Positions 63,968 to 64,000 of a stretch of DNA of 64,000 nucleotides are shown here, in pieces. Both the position numbers and the translations under genes were made by a program. The stretch is from Smittia aterrima. Lineage: Eukaryota > Arthropoda > Insecta > Diptera > Chironomidae. Position 1 is the stretch's first letter, and each line of letters opens with the position of its first letter. The stretch covers positions 4,526,854 through 4,590,853 of the forward strand of contig CP093830.1 in the NCBI GenBank assembly GCA_033063855.1. The letters run 5' to 3'. The notes under the pieces are model-generated. The model saw only the letters and a program-made list of their open reading frames with translations. It made no database searches and was not told the origin of the DNA.

Positions 63968-64000
63968 CTGAGAACAAGAAAAGCAGAAAACAAAAATTAA

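Overview
This window looks like AT-rich nuclear DNA of an insect, most likely a nematoceran fly with a small genome such as a chironomid midge. The evidence is GT-AG introns that are often only 50-110 nt long, short 3' ends with AATAAA signals, and three typical insect or dipteran gene types: a DUF1091 secreted protein, an ecdysteroid-kinase-like cluster and a DIP-type immunoglobulin adhesion protein. The organism assignment is inference from gene content and gene structure. I see no prokaryotic features, no tRNA or rRNA genes, no CRISPR array and no intact transposable element.

Layout. Positions 1-10.3 kb hold no gene I can support. At 10.3-12.1 kb there is a tandem pair of DUF1091-family genes: an intact three-exon copy (185 aa), then a decayed copy with a stop codon in its signal peptide and an extra ~200 bp segment inside its second exon. 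Positions 12.1-20.7 kb again lack a recognisable gene. At 20.7-29.1 kb lies a nine-exon plus-strand gene, reconstructed end to end (1721 aa), of the ABTB2/ABTB3 family: histone-fold-like region, ankyrin repeats, BTB domain and a long low-complexity N terminus. Positions 29.1-36.7 kb are non-coding as far as I can tell.

At 36.7-47.9 kb there are four minus-strand genes of the ecdysteroid-kinase-like (EcKinase/CHK-like) family, all with complete reading frames after splicing. One is a six-exon diverged member (426 aa). The other three are close tandem paralogues (437, 446 and 446 aa) that share the same first intron. After a ~2.8 kb gap, 50.7-64.0 kb is occupied by the 3' nine exons of a minus-strand DIP-like cell-adhesion gene. 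It encodes most of Ig1, all of Ig2 and Ig3, and a hydrophobic C-terminal tail. Its signal-peptide exon(s) lie beyond the right edge.

The genes do not form one pathway: the window is a set of independent loci. The two tandem families (DUF1091, EcKinase) are rapidly duplicating types, while the ABTB2-like and DIP-like genes are conserved single loci with large introns or flanks. I found no convincing new biological system. The observations most worth checking are the chimeric insert in the DUF1091 pseudogene, the compact layout and intron differences in the EcKinase array, and the unusual splice acceptor and residue changes in the DIP-like gene.
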